Positions 1 to 12,400 of a stretch of DNA of 64,000 nt are shown in pieces. The notes below the pieces were generated by a model that saw nothing but the letters and a program-made list of their open reading frames with translations, was not told the DNA's origin and made no database searches. Source of the stretch: Flavivirga eckloniae (GTDB lineage Bacteria > Bacteroidota > Bacteroidia > Flavobacteriales > Flavobacteriaceae); contig NZ_CP025791.1 of NCBI RefSeq assembly GCF_002886045.1, positions 1,386,001 to 1,450,000 of the forward strand, read 5' to 3'. The translations under genes were made by a program, and so were the position numbers. Each line of letters starts with the position of its first letter. Position 1 is the stretch's first letter.

Positions 1-421
1 CTAATGGCATCCATTTCCAACTGGCTACCTCGTCTGGGTTAATAATTGGGGTTTCGTTATACTTACCTAATAAAACATGATCGTATTCATGTTCTGTTAA
101 TCCATTATCGAAAGGTGCTTTATAGATAAATGAAACCGATTCCTGTAAGTCTACAACAAATCCCATTTCCTCTTGTAAACGTCTTTTTCCTGCCTCAATG
201 TTAGTTTCTCCATCACGTTGATGGCTACAGCAAGTATTCGTCCAAAGACCTGGGGAATGGTATTTATTTAAAGCACGTTGTTGTAACATTAATTCATTTT
301 TATCATTAAAGATAAAAACAGAAAATGCACGATGAAGTAACGCCTTCTCATGTGCCTCCATTTTGGGCATCAGTCCAATTTGTTCGTCCTTTTCGTTAAC
401 AAGAATAACTTTTTCTTCCAT
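1..421 (-). CDS. idi: Isopentenyl-diphosphate delta-isomerase type 1 (3' end cut off by the window edge)
   Basis: The reading frame starts with ATG at 419-421 and runs off the left edge, leaving about 140 residues. It converts isopentenyl diphosphate to dimethylallyl diphosphate in isoprenoid synthesis and acts in the cytoplasm. The visible part holds the type 1 Idi/Nudix-like signatures: WTNTCCSH around residues 60-67, with the catalytic Cys and a metal-binding His; the acidic stretch RRLQEEMGF at 80-88; and LTEHEYDHV, where the family has its catalytic Glu. The last visible residues, SWKWMPL, fit the conserved Trp that shields the carbocation. The start is the only ATG before the conserved block, and no Shine-Dalgarno site is needed in this phylum. 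The C-terminal 30 or so residues lie outside the window. It is not obviously linked to the T9SS cassette next door, from which it is separated by 131 bp and a terminator. Confidence 0.93.
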   Translation of the reverse strand, partial: MEEKVILVNEKDEQIGLMPKMEAHEKALLHRAFSVFIFNDKNELMLQQRALNKYHSPGLWTNTCCSHQRDGETNIEAGKRRLQEEMGFVVDLQESVSFIYKAPFDNGLTEHEYDHVLLGKYNETPIINPDEVASWKWMPL

Positions 422-498
422 AGAAAGGCAAAAATACCAAGTATATATCAAAAAACATATTCTTATTGGAAATTTAAATCAAAGCAAATATGTAAAAT

Positions 499-529
499 AA
501 AAAAGCATCCATGATATATGAATGCTTTT
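499..529 (-). terminator. Terminator of the T9SS cassette
   Basis: Inverted repeat AAAAGCAT (501-508) / ATGCTTTT (522-529) with a short extra pairing in the loop. On the minus strand the hairpin is followed by a T-rich run. It lies 24 bp past the stop of the PorE-like gene. Confidence 0.65.
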
Positions 530-552
530 CTTTATATATGGTAAAGATATCC

Positions 553-2448
553 TTATTCTTCAACTAATATAAACTCACTTCTTCTGTTTGCTTGATGCTC
601 TTCTTCACTACACTTAACGTCTCTTGAGCATTTATTTATTAGTTCAGTTTTTCCATAACCTTTTCCTGTTAATCTGCTCGCTTCTATTCCTCCTTCTTTA
701 ACAATATATTTTATGGTCGATTTATTTCTCCTTTTAGATAATCTCAAATTATACCCTTCAGAACCTCTCGAATCGGTATGCGATCTTACATCTACCTTTG
801 TATTAGGAAACTCCTTCATATAACTTATAACCTTAGCCAATTCCTTTTCTGCATCTGGTCTAATGTTTGATTTATCAAAATCAAAATATATTGGTTTTAA
901 ATTAAGTAGTTTATATAAATCTACTTCGCTCTTCTCCAACTTTAACGTTAACACCAATTCTATTTCGTCAGAATCAATACTAAAGTTCTGCACATCTTCA
1001 TTATAATCTGACTTTGTTGCTTTTGATTTGTATTCGCTGTTGCTACCAGATAAATTTAAACTAAAAGCCCCGTTTTCATCAGATTTTAATGTTCTTTCTA
1101 CTTCATTTCTATGATTATAGATAACAATATCTGCACCAGTTATTACCTCATCTGTGCTTTTATCTACGACTATACCTTTTACATATTTTTGATATGGGTT
1201 TCTGGTAAACTGGTAAATATCGTCATCTCCCTTTCCGCCTTCTCTATTTGATGATAAGTAACCTTTTAACGTTTTTTCGTTAATAATATAACCAAAATCA
1301 TCTCTCTGGCTATTTATAGGTTTGCCTACATTAATAGTATTACTACGCGGATTAGTCATATTCTCTATATTTTTATATGCAAAAACATCTAAACCTCCTA
1401 ATCCGGGATGTCCATCTGACGAGAAATATAAAGTTCCGTTATCACTCAAAAAAGGAAAGTTCTCTCTTCCTTCTGTATTGATTTTTGGACCTAAATTTAC
1501 TGGTTCACCAAAGGTACCATCTTCCTTAACATCTACTACAAAGATATCTGATGCTCCTAATGTACCCTCCATATCTGATGCGAAGTATAACTTTGTTTCA
1601 TCTACACTTAATGTAGGGTGCGCCACATTATATTCGTCGCTATTAAAAGGTAAAGGTTCTATATTAGTCCATTGCCCTTCAATTAATTCTGCTTTATAAA
1701 TTTTTAAACCGTGCTGCCTTTTAGTATTTCTTTTAAATTCTCCTTTATAAAAATTATTTCTTGTAAAATACATGGTTTTTCCATCTTTGGTAAATGCCGT
1801 AGACGATTCATGATATTCTGTGTTTACCTCACCCTTTACTTCAGAAATAGTACCGTCTGGATTAGATTCGAATAAATCCAAAAAAGGCTGCTCGTTCCAG
1901 TTATAAATCTTTTCATTTTCATCTCTTGAAGATGCAAAAATCAAATTATCCTGATAAACCGAAGTACCAAAATCTGAGAATGTTGTATTTATTTCCAGAT
2001 TTTTCATTTCAAAATTATCAGATCGCTTCTCTATAACCGTTAAGTAGTTCGATTGATATAACTGCCCTCTTGAGTCTTCTGGCTTTAATGCCTTAAAATC
2101 GCTAAATACTTTATCTGCTTTCTCATAGTCTCCTGTACCTTTTAAAGCTTGAGCATACCTGAAATGATTTTCCGGATCTAAACCTTCTGCATTTAAAGCG
2201 ATTAATTCACCATACCACTTAGCTGCTTCTTCCATTTTACCATTAAAATAAAAGGAATTTGCCAAACTTTGTAATACTTCCGGCGACCTATTACCTTTTT
2301 CTACATCTTCTAAAAGACGCTCTGTTGTTTCTACATAAGATAAATTATCATATTTTTTCTTGGCACTTCTTTTTATGCCTCCTTGTGAAAAGGCTGTATT
2401 AGCAATTATTAAAGCCAATAACGGTATTATAAATGATCTTTTTTTCAT
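553..2448 (-). CDS. PorE-like TPR / beta-propeller / OmpA protein
   Basis: A 631-residue exported envelope protein. A signal peptide (about residues 1-22, ending AFSQ) is followed by TPR-like helices (about 35-140), a PD40/WD40-like propeller (about 160-415, with blade motifs such as LYFASD, LYFSSDG and GYLSSNR), a carboxypeptidase-regulatory-like domain (about 425-505) and a C-terminal OmpA peptidoglycan-binding domain (about 515-631, with YFDFDKSNIR, SHTDSRG and NRRSEF). This domain order is that of PorE, the T9SS component that links the secretion machine to peptidoglycan. Unlike the lipoprotein form, no lipobox Cys is visible, so it is probably soluble periplasmic or held by partners. It starts 14 bp after the PorP/SprF stop and is the last gene of the cassette. 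I infer that it anchors or supports the dedicated PorP/SprF partner. It may be a paralogue rather than the main PorE of the cell. Confidence 0.85.
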   Translation of the reverse strand: MKKRSFIIPLLALIIANTAFSQGGIKRSAKKKYDNLSYVETTERLLEDVEKGNRSPEVLQSLANSFYFNGKMEEAAKWYGELIALNAEGLDPENHFRYAQALKGTGDYEKADKVFSDFKALKPEDSRGQLYQSNYLTVIEKRSDNFEMKNLEINTTFSDFGTSVYQDNLIFASSRDENEKIYNWNEQPFLDLFESNPDGTISEVKGEVNTEYHESSTAFTKDGKTMYFTRNNFYKGEFKRNTKRQHGLKIYKAELIEGQWTNIEPLPFNSDEYNVAHPTLSVDETKLYFASDMEGTLGASDIFVVDVKEDGTFGEPVNLGPKINTEGRENFPFLSDNGTLYFSSDGHPGLGGLDVFAYKNIENMTNPRSNTINVGKPINSQRDDFGYIINEKTLKGYLSSNREGGKGDDDIYQFTRNPYQKYVKGIVVDKSTDEVITGADIVIYNHRNEVERTLKSDENGAFSLNLSGSNSEYKSKATKSDYNEDVQNFSIDSDEIELVLTLKLEKSEVDLYKLLNLKPIYFDFDKSNIRPDAEKELAKVISYMKEFPNTKVDVRSHTDSRGSEGYNLRLSKRRNKSTIKYIVKEGGIEASRLTGKGYGKTELINKCSRDVKCSEEEHQANRRSEFILVEE

Positions 2449-2462
2449 GTCCTAATATCTTT

Positions 2463-3395
2463 TTAGAAGAATCTTGGTGATAAAATTCTACCCACAGGTT
2501 TTAATTCAAATCTTAACATTATTTCGTGTGAACCACTATTATAACTATTCAACTTTGTAGTTGTTAAATCGTATGCGTACCCAATGAATAACTCATCGCT
2601 AATTTGAAACCCTGCCAGACCACTAAAGGAATCATCCCATCTGTAGCCTACACCTAATGTTATTTTTTCGTTGAAAAGCGCATTTAACGAAAGGTCTGCT
2701 ATTATTGGCGCTCCAGATACTGCTTTTACCAGAGTTGCCGGTTTTAACTTAACATTTTCGCTTACATCGAAAACGTAACCCGCTATTAAAAAATAGTGTA
2801 AGCGTTCGGTTGCCACAGATTCTTCGATACCATCATAATGATCTGTTGAAAAGAAATTTGGAACTGAAAGCCCTAAATACCATTTTTCTGAATGTAAGTA
2901 CATACCAGCTCCAATAGTTGGAGAAAATAAACTTAGGTTATCGTTAAAAACTCTATCTGGGTATTGAAAGACACCTTTACTCCAATCTGTGTCCAGCATA
3001 TGAAACCCTGCTTTAATACCAAATGAAAACTCAATTTTTCTAATCTCATCTACTGGAATTGTATATGAAAAATTAACATCAACATTTGTTTCACTTGCAG
3101 GACCTAATTTATCGCTTACTACGTTTAAACCTAATCCTAGTCGATTATTTCTCAATGGGGAATGGGCTCCAAAAGTTATAGTTTTTGGAGCGCCATCTAT
3201 ACCTACCCATTGTGTACGATATAAACCTGTTACACTTAAAGCATCTCTCTGTCCTGCATAGGCAGAGTTAACACTCATAGTATTATACATATACTGCGTG
3301 TATTGCGGATCTTGTTGTGCATTGCCTTTTAAAGATAATAGTGTAGCAAACACTACTAAAATTAAACCTCTTGTTAATGATGATTGCTTTATCAT
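2463..3395 (-). CDS. PorP/SprF family type IX secretion membrane protein
   Basis: About 310 residues. The ATG at 3395 is chosen over an upstream in-frame start because it begins a clean signal peptide (MIKQSSLTRGLILVVFATL, cleaved near GNAQ) and avoids overlap with the adhesin gene. The mature start, QDPQYTQYMYN, followed by N..YAG, is the hallmark of PorP/SprF proteins, which are outer-membrane beta-barrels. The C-terminus has alternating polar and aromatic residues and ends in RFF, as expected for a barrel. SprF-type proteins are needed to secrete T9SS cargo with type B (CHU_C) sorting domains and are usually encoded directly beside that cargo. Here the gene follows the giant adhesin by 31 bp and precedes the PorE-like gene by 14 bp, so it is very probably the dedicated partner of the adhesin. 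Confidence 0.92.
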   Translation of the reverse strand: MIKQSSLTRGLILVVFATLLSLKGNAQQDPQYTQYMYNTMSVNSAYAGQRDALSVTGLYRTQWVGIDGAPKTITFGAHSPLRNNRLGLGLNVVSDKLGPASETNVDVNFSYTIPVDEIRKIEFSFGIKAGFHMLDTDWSKGVFQYPDRVFNDNLSLFSPTIGAGMYLHSEKWYLGLSVPNFFSTDHYDGIEESVATERLHYFLIAGYVFDVSENVKLKPATLVKAVSGAPIIADLSLNALFNEKITLGVGYRWDDSFSGLAGFQISDELFIGYAYDLTTTKLNSYNSGSHEIMLRFELKPVGRILSPRFF

Positions 3396-3426
3396 TTTTA
3401 ATTTCTTTAGTTGTTTGTTCACTATT

Positions 3427-6400
3427 CTATCTATTAATGTATAACCATCCCACTTTTGGCTTAGAACCATCTCCCAGATCTAACACATAGTAATATGTTC
3501 CTACTGGTAGTTTTTCTGTACCATTTATGGTAGATCTTCCATTTGATATACCATCAAACTCATTGTTATAACCTTGCTTCTTATATACTATGTTACCCCA
3601 ACGGTTATAAATCTCTAAACTATTATTAGGGTAATTTTGTATACAGTTAATAACTAGAAGCTCGTTAACACCATCTCCATTTGGCGAGAATTCGTTAATA
3701 ACTATTAAACAACCTAATTCTGTTTCTGTAGGGTCATCTTCAGTGTTTCCATCTACATCATCACCATCATCACTTGTATCCGTAATAGTTTCAAAACTAG
3801 GTGTCGTTCCTGATGCTACCACACTATTTGAAATACCTCCTGCGTTTATAGCTTGTTGTGTAATCTCAAATGAAGCAGTATATGTAGCAATTTCTCCGGC
3901 TAATAAAGTACCTTCCGAGCTACCTAAATCAGCACCATCGAAAACAGGGTCTTGTGTTAATACTAATGGGTTACCATTTATATCCGTAAATGTATCTACC
4001 AATGTTATACCTGTTAAGGTTACATTTCCTGTGTTCTCTACTAGAATAGTGTAATCAATAGTATCTCCTAAATCTGTACCAAAATCATCTGCTGTTTTTG
4101 TTACTTCAAGTCCACCAATACAGCTAACTGTTGTAGTTACTGTTAAGGTTATATCGGAAGTTCTATAAGAACATGGTGCTAATACATCTGTTGGTACTTC
4201 TCCATCTGGAGGACTTACCTCATCACCATTGGTTACACCATCACCATCACAGTCGGCAGCATTCCATGCAGCACTTGGTGCTACTGTGGCACTTGCTAGT
4301 ACAAATGAACATGGATCTTGCGGATCAGTTCCATCTGTTGACTCTACATCATTTGGCACACCGTCACCATCACAGTCGCTTGTTGAACTCACTGTTACAG
4401 TAATACTTGCAGTATTAAACGAACAATCATCTAATGGGTCAGTTCCATCGGTTACTTCTGTTCCGTTAGTTACACCATCTCCATCACAATCGGCAGCATT
4501 CCATACAGCACTTGGTGCTAGTGTAGCACTTGCCAATACGAATGAACATGGATCTTGCGGATCGGTTCCATCTATACCTTCTACATCATTCGGAACACCA
4601 TCACCATCACAATCGGCAGTAGCTGTTACTGTTAAAGTGATACTTGTCGTATTGAACGAACAGTCATCTAATGGATCGGTGCCATCGGTTACTTCCGTAC
4701 CGTTAGTTACACCATCACCATCACAATCGGCAGCATTCCATATAGCACTTGGTGCTAGTGTAGCATTTGCCAATACGAATGAACAATCATCTAATGGATC
4801 AGTGCCATCTGCTACTTCTGTTCCATTAGTTACACCATCTCCATCACAATCAGCAGCGTTCCATGCAGCATTTGGTGCTACTGTCGCGCTAGCTAAAACA
4901 AATGAACATGGGTCTTGTGGGTCTGTTCCATCAGTATCTTCTATATTATTCGGTACACCATCTCCGTCACAGTCCGCTATCGAGCTTACCATAACAGTGA
5001 TACTTCCTGTGTTGAACGAGCAGTCATCTAATGGGTCTGTTCCATCGGTTACTTCTGTTCCATTGGTTACACCATCCCCATCACAATCGGCAGCGTTCCA
5101 TGCAGCACTTGGTGCTACTGTGGCACTTGCCAGTATGAATGAACATGGATCCTGAGGATCGGTACCATCAGTATCTTCTATATTATTCGGTACACCGTCT
5201 CCATCACAGTCACTTGTTGAGCTTACCGCTACAGTGATACTTGCCGTATTGAACGAACAGTCATCTAATGGATCGGTGCCATCGGTTACTTCTGTACCGT
5301 TGGTTACACCATCTCCATCACAGTCAGCAGCATTCCACACAGCACTTGGTGCTACTGTCGCGCTAGCTAATATGAACGAACATGGATCTTGTGGGTCTGT
5401 ACCATCTGTATCTTCTACATTATTTGGCACACCGTCACCATCACAATCACTTGTTGAGCTTACCACAACAGTGATACTTCCTGTGTTGAACGAACAGTCA
5501 TCTAATGGATCGGTGCCATCGGTTACTTCTGTTCCATTGGTTACACCATCTCCATCACAATCGGCAGCGTTCCATGCAGCACTTGGTGCTACTGTGGCAC
5601 TTGCTAGTATGAATGAACATGGGTCCTGAGGATCGGTACCATCAGTATCTTCTATATTATTCGGTACACCGTCTCCATCACAGTCACTTGTTGAGCTTAC
5701 CGCTACCGTGATACTTGCCGTATTGAACGAACAGTCATCTAATGGATCGGTGCCATCGGTTACTTCCGTACCGTTGGTTACACCATCTCCATCACAGTCA
5801 GCAGCATTCCACACAGCGCTTGGTGCTACTGTCGCGCTAGCTAATATGAATGAACATGGATCTTGCGGGTCTGTACCATCTGTATCTTCTACATTATTCG
5901 GCACACCATCACCATCACAGTCACTTGTTGAACTTACTACTACAGTAATACTTGCCGTGTTGAACGAACAGTCATCTAATGGATCGGTGCCATCGGTTAC
6001 TTCTGTTCCATTAGTTACACCATCTCCATCACAGTCAGCAGCATTCCATGCAGCATTAGGCGCAATGGTAGCGCTTGCCAGTACGAAAGAACATGAGTCT
6101 TGTGGATCGGTGCCATCGGTTACTTCTGTTCCATTTATTACTCCATCTCCATCACAATCTGCAGCGTTCCATACAGCATTCGGTGCTACAGTCGCATTTG
6201 CCAATACAAATGAACAGTTATCCAGTGGGTCTGTTCCATCGGTTACTTCTGTTCCGTTAGTTACACCATCTCCGTCACAATCAGCAGCATTCCATGCAGC
6301 ATTCGGTGCTACAGTAGCACTTGCCAATACGAACGAACAATTATCCAGTGGATCGGTGCCATCTGTTATTTCGGTTCCATTGATCACACCGTCGCCATCA

Positions 6401-9400
6401 CAATCAGCATTGTCCCAGGCAGCATTTGGTGCTACAGTGGCACTTGCCAATACGAACGAACAGTTATCCAATGGATCGGTGCCATCCGTTATTTCAGTTC
6501 CATTGATCACACCGTCTCCATCACAGTCAGCAGCGTTCCATGCTGCATTCGGTGCTACAGTGGTGCTAGCTAGGACAAATGAACATGAGTCTAGTGGATC
6601 GGTGCCATCCGTTATTTCAGTTCCGTTGATTACTCCATCTCCATCACAATCTGCGGCGTTCCATGCAGCATTCGGTGCTACAGTGGCACTAGCCAATATG
6701 AACGAACAGTTATCCAATGGATCAGTGCCATCCGTTATTTCAGTGCCGTTGATCACACCGTCGCCATCACAATCTGCAGCGTTCCATGCAGCATTTGGTG
6801 CTACAGTGGCGCTAGCTAGAACAAATGAACAGTTATCCAGTGGATCGGTGCCATCGGTTATTTCTGTTCCGTTGATTACACCGTCGCCATCGCAATCAGC
6901 AGCGTTCCATGCAGCATTCGGTGCTACAGTCGCACTTGCCAATACAAACGAACAGTTATCCAGTGGGTCTGTTCCGTCGGTTATTTCTGTTCCGTTGATC
7001 ACACCGTCTCCGTCACAATCAGCAGCGTTCCATGCTGCATTTGGTGCTACAGTAGCACTTGCCAATACAAACGAACAGTTATCCAATGGGTCTGTACCAT
7101 CCGTTATTTCGGTTCCGTTGATTACACCGTCTCCGTCACAGTCAGCTGAGTTCCATGCAGCATTCGGTGCTACGGTAGCACTTGCCAATACGAACGAACA
7201 ATTATCCAGCGGGTCGGTGCCGTCGGTTATTTCTGTTCCGTTGATTACACCGTCTCCGTCACAATCAGCTGAGTTCCATGCAGCATTTGGTGCCACAGTG
7301 GCACTTGCCAATACAAATGAACAGTTATCCAGTGGGTCGGTGCCATCGGTTATTTCAGTTCCATTGATCACGCCATCTCCATCACAATCAGCTGAGTTCC
7401 ATGCAGCATTCGGTACTACAGTCGCACTTGCCAATACAAACGAACAGCTATCCAGTGGATCGGTGCCGTCGGTTATTTCAGTTCCGTTGATCACACCGTC
7501 TCCGTCACAATCAGCATTGTTCCATGCAGCATTCGGAGCTACAGTCGCACTAGCTAGAACAAATGAACATGAGTCTAGTGGATCAGTGCCGTCAGTCATT
7601 TCTGTACCATTGATCACACCGTCTCCATCACAATCAGCAGCGTTCCAGGCAGCATTAGGTGCTACAGTAGCACTTGCCAATACAAACGAACAGTTATCCA
7701 GTGGATCGGTGCCATCCGTTATTTCAGTGCCGTTTATTACTCCATCTCCATCACAATCAGCAGTGTTCCAGGCAGCATTTGGTGCTACAGTCGCACTAGC
7801 TAGAACAAATGAACATGAGTCTAATGGATCGGTGCCGTCCGTTATTTCTGTTCCGTTGATCACACCATCTCCGTCACAGTCAGCTGAGTTCCATGCAGCA
7901 TTAGGTGCTACAGTCGCACTAGCTAGAACAAATGAACAGTTATCCAGTGGATCGGTGCCGTCTGTTATTTCTGTACCATTGATCACACCGTCACCATCAC
8001 AATCAGCAGCGTTCCATGCAGCATTCGGTGCTACAGTGGCACTTGCCAATACGAACGAACAGTTATCCAATGGGTCGGTTCCATCTGTTATTTCGGTTCC
8101 GTTTATTACTCCATCTCCATCACAATCTGTGGCGTTCCATGCAGCATTCGGTGCTACAGTCGCACTTGCCAATATAAACGAACAGTTATCCAGTGGATCA
8201 GTGCCATCCGTTATTTCAGTGCCGTTTATTACTCCATCTCCATCACAATCAGCAGTGTTCCATGCAGCATTCGGGGCTACAGTCGCACTTGCCAATACAA
8301 ATGAACAGTTATCCAATGGATCAGTTCCGTCTATTATTTCGGTTCCGTTTATTACCCCATCTCCATCACAATCAGCATTGTTCCATGCAGCATTCGGGGC
8401 TACAGTCGCACTAGCTAGAACAAATGAACATGAGTCTAGTGGATCAGTGCCGTCGGTTATTTCTGTACCATTGATCACACCATCCCCGTCACAATCAGCA
8501 GCGTTCCAGGCAGCATTAGGTGCTACAGTAGCACTTGCCAATACAAACGAACAGTTATCCAGTGGATCGGTGCCATCCGTTATTTCGGTTCCGTTTATTA
8601 CTCCATCTCCATCACAATCTGTGGCGTTCCAGGCAGCATTAGGTGCTACAGTAGCACTTGCCAATACAAACGAACAGTTATCCAGTGGATCGGTGCCATC
8701 GGTTATTTCGGTTCCGTTTATTACTCCATCTCCATCACAGTCAGCTGAGTTCCATGCAGCATTTGGTGCTACAGTGGCGCTTGCCAATACAAATGAACAA
8801 TTATCCAGCGGATCGGTTCCATCGGTTATTTCGGTTCCGTTGATCACACCATCTCCATCACAGTCAGCTGAGTTCCATGCAGCATTCGGTGCTACAGTAG
8901 CGCTAGCTAGAACAAATGAACAGCTATTCAATGGATCGGTGCCGTCGGTTATTTCGGTTCCGTTGATCACACCATCCCCGTCACAATCAGCTGAGTTCCA
9001 TGCAGCGTTAGGCGCTACAGTCGCACTTGCCAATATAAATGAACAGTTATCCAGTGGGTCTGTTCCGTCGGTTATTTCGGTTCCATTTATTACACCGTCT
9101 CCGTCACAATCAGTAGCATTCCATGCAGCATTCGGTGCTACAGTGGCACTTGCCAATACGAACGAACAGTTATCCAGTGGGTCGGTGCCGTCGGTTATTT
9201 CTGTTCCATTGATCACGCCATCTCCATCACAGTCAGCTGAGTTCCATGCAGCATTCGGTGCTACAGTCGCACTTGCCAATACAAACGAACAGTTATCCAA
9301 TGGATCAGTTCCGTCTATTATTTCGGTTCCGTTTATTACCCCATCTCCATCACAATCAGCATTGTTCCATGCAGCATTCGGTGCTACAGTGGCACTTGCC

Positions 9401-12400
9401 AATACAAACGAACAGTTATCCAGTGGATCGGTGCCGTCGGTTATTTCGGTTCCGTTGATCACACCATCCCCGTCACAATCAGCAGCGTTCCAGGCAGCAT
9501 TAGGTGCTACAGTAGCACTTGCCAATACAAACGAACAGTTATCCAGTGGATCGGTGCCATCCGTTATTTCGGTTCCGTTTATTACTCCATCTCCATCACA
9601 ATCTGCGGCGTTCCATGCAGCATTTGGTGCTACAGTGGCGCTTGCCAATATAAATGAACAGTTATCCAGTGGATCGGTGCCGTCGGTTATTTCAGTTCCG
9701 TTGATCACACCATCCCCGTCACAGTCAGCTGAGTTCCATGCAGCATTCGGTGCTACAGTAGCGCTAGCTAGAACAAATGAACAGCTATTCAATGGATCGG
9801 TGCCATCGGTTATTTCAGTTCCGTTGATCACACCGTCTCCATCGCAATCAGCATTGTCCCATGCAGCATTCGGTGCTACAGTGGCACTTGCCAATACGAA
9901 CGAACAGTTATCCAGTGGATCGGTGCCATCCGTTATTTCGGTTCCGTTGATCACACCGTCTCCGTCACAATCAGCAGCGTTCCATGCAGCATTCGGTGCT
10001 ACAGTCGCACTAGCTAGAACAAATGAACATGAGTCTAGAGGATCAGTACCATCGGTTATTTCAGTTCCGTTGATCACTCCATCACCATCACAATCAGCAG
10101 CGTTCCATGCAGCGTTAGGCGCTACGGTAGCGCTTGCCAATACGAACGAACAGTTATCCAGTGGATCGGTGCCATCCGTTATTTCGGTTCCGTTGATTAC
10201 ACCGTCGCCATCACAATCAGCATTGTCCCAGGCAGCATTCGGTGCTACAGTGGCACTTGCCAATACGAACGAACATGAGTCTAGTGGATCAGTTCCGTCG
10301 GTTATTTCAGTTCCGTTTATTACCCCATCTCCATCACAATCAGCATTGTTCCATGCAGCATTCGGGGCTACAGTCGCACTAGCTAGAACAAATGAACATG
10401 AGTCTAGTGGATCAGTGCCGTCAGTTATTTCTGTACCATTGATCACACCATCCCCGTCACAATCAGCTGAGTTCCAGGCAGCATTAGGTGCTACAGTAGC
10501 ACTTGCCAATACAAACGAACAGTTATCCAGTGGATCGGTGCCGTCGGTTATTTCGGTTCCGTTGATCACGCCATCTCCATCACAGTCAGCCGAGTTCCAT
10601 GCAGCATTCGGTGCTACAGTGGCACTTGCCAATACGAACGAACAGTTATCCAGTGGATCGGTGCCATCGGTTATTTCGGTTCCGTTGATCACACCATCTC
10701 CATCACAGTCAGCTGAGTTCCATGCAGCATTTGGTACTACAGTCGCACTTGCCAATACAAATGAACAGTTATCCAATGGATCAGTGCCATCGGTTATTTC
10801 GGTTCCGTTGATCACACCATCTCCATCACAGTCAGCTGAGTTCCATGCAGCATTTGGTACTACAGTCGCACTTGCCAATACAAATGAACAGTTATCCAAT
10901 GGATCCGTGCCGTCGGTTATTTCGGTTCCGTTGATCACGCCATCTCCATCACAGTCAGCAGCGTTCCATGCAGCGTTAGGTGCTACAGTCGCACTTGCCA
11001 ATACAAATGAACAGTTATCCAGTGGATCGGTGCCATCGGTTATTTCAGTTCCGTTGATCACACCGTCTCCATCGCAATCAGCATTGTCCCAGGCAGCATT
11101 CGGTGCTACAGTGGCGCTTGCCAATACAAACGAACAGTTATCCAGTGGATCGGTTCCGTCGGTTATTTCTGTGCCGTTTATTACACCATCTCCATCACAG
11201 TCAGCTGAGTTCCATGCAGCATTCGGTGCTACAGTGGCACTTGCCAATACGAACGAACAGTTATCCAGTGGATCGGTGCCATCCGTTATTTCGGTTCCGT
11301 TGATCACACCGTCTCCGTCACAATCAGCAGCGTTCCATGCAGCATTCGGTGCTACAGTCGCACTAGCTAGAACAAATGAACATGAGTCTAGAGGATCAGT
11401 ACCATCGGTTATTTCAGTTCCGTTGATCACTCCATCACCATCACAATCAGCAGCGTTCCATGCAGCGTTAGGCGCTACGGTAGCGCTTGCCAATACGAAC
11501 GAACAGTTATCCAGTGGATCGGTGCCATCCGTTATTTCGGTTCCGTTGATTACACCGTCGCCATCACAATCAGCATTGTCCCAGGCAGCATTCGGTGCTA
11601 CAGTGGCACTTGCCAATACGAACGAACATGAGTCTAGTGGATCAGTTCCGTCGGTTATTTCAGTTCCATTGATCACGCCATCTCCATCACAATCTGCGGC
11701 GTTCCATGCAACATTTGGTGCTACAGTCGCACTTGCCAATATAAATGAACAGTTATCCAATGGGTCTGTACCATCTGTTATTTCAGTTCCGTTGATTACA
11801 CCGTCTCCGTCACAGTCAGCTGAGTTCCATGCAGCATTTGGTGCTACAGTGGCACTTGCCAATACAAACGAACAGTTATCCAGTGGATCGGTTCCGTCGG
11901 TTATTTCAGTTCCGTTGATCACGCCATCTCCATCACAATCTGCAGCGTTCCATGCAGCATTTGGTGCTACAGTGGCGCTTGCCAATACAAACGAACAGTT
12001 ATCCAGTGGATCGGTGCCATCTGTTATTTCTGTTCCGTTGATCACACCATCTCCATCACAGTCAGCCGAGTTCCATGCAGCATTTGGTGCTACAGTCGCA
12101 CTTGCCAATATAAATGAACAGTTATCCAATGGGTCTGTACCATCTGTTATTTCGGTTCCGTTGATCACACCGTCGCCATCACAATCAGCCGAGTTCCACG
12201 CAGCATTCGGTGCTACAGTGGCATTTGCCAATACAAATGAACAGTTATCCAATGGATCGGTGCCGTCCGTTATTTCTGTTCCGTTGATCACACCATCTCC
12301 ATCACAATCTGCAGCATTCCATGCTGCATTCGGTGCTACAGTGGCACTGGCCAATACAAACGAACAGTTATCCAGTGGATCGGTGCCATCGGTTATTTCG

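Noticed and set aside
2463-3470. An earlier start for the PorP/SprF gene at 3470
   Set aside because: It would add a basic non-signal N-terminus and overlap the adhesin gene by 44 bp; the start at 3395 gives a normal signal peptide.
4173-11303. Several further plus-strand frames in the repeat array (His/Leu-rich or Ser/Pro-rich)
   Set aside because: They are the same repeat read in other frames. They have no known domains and no promoter.
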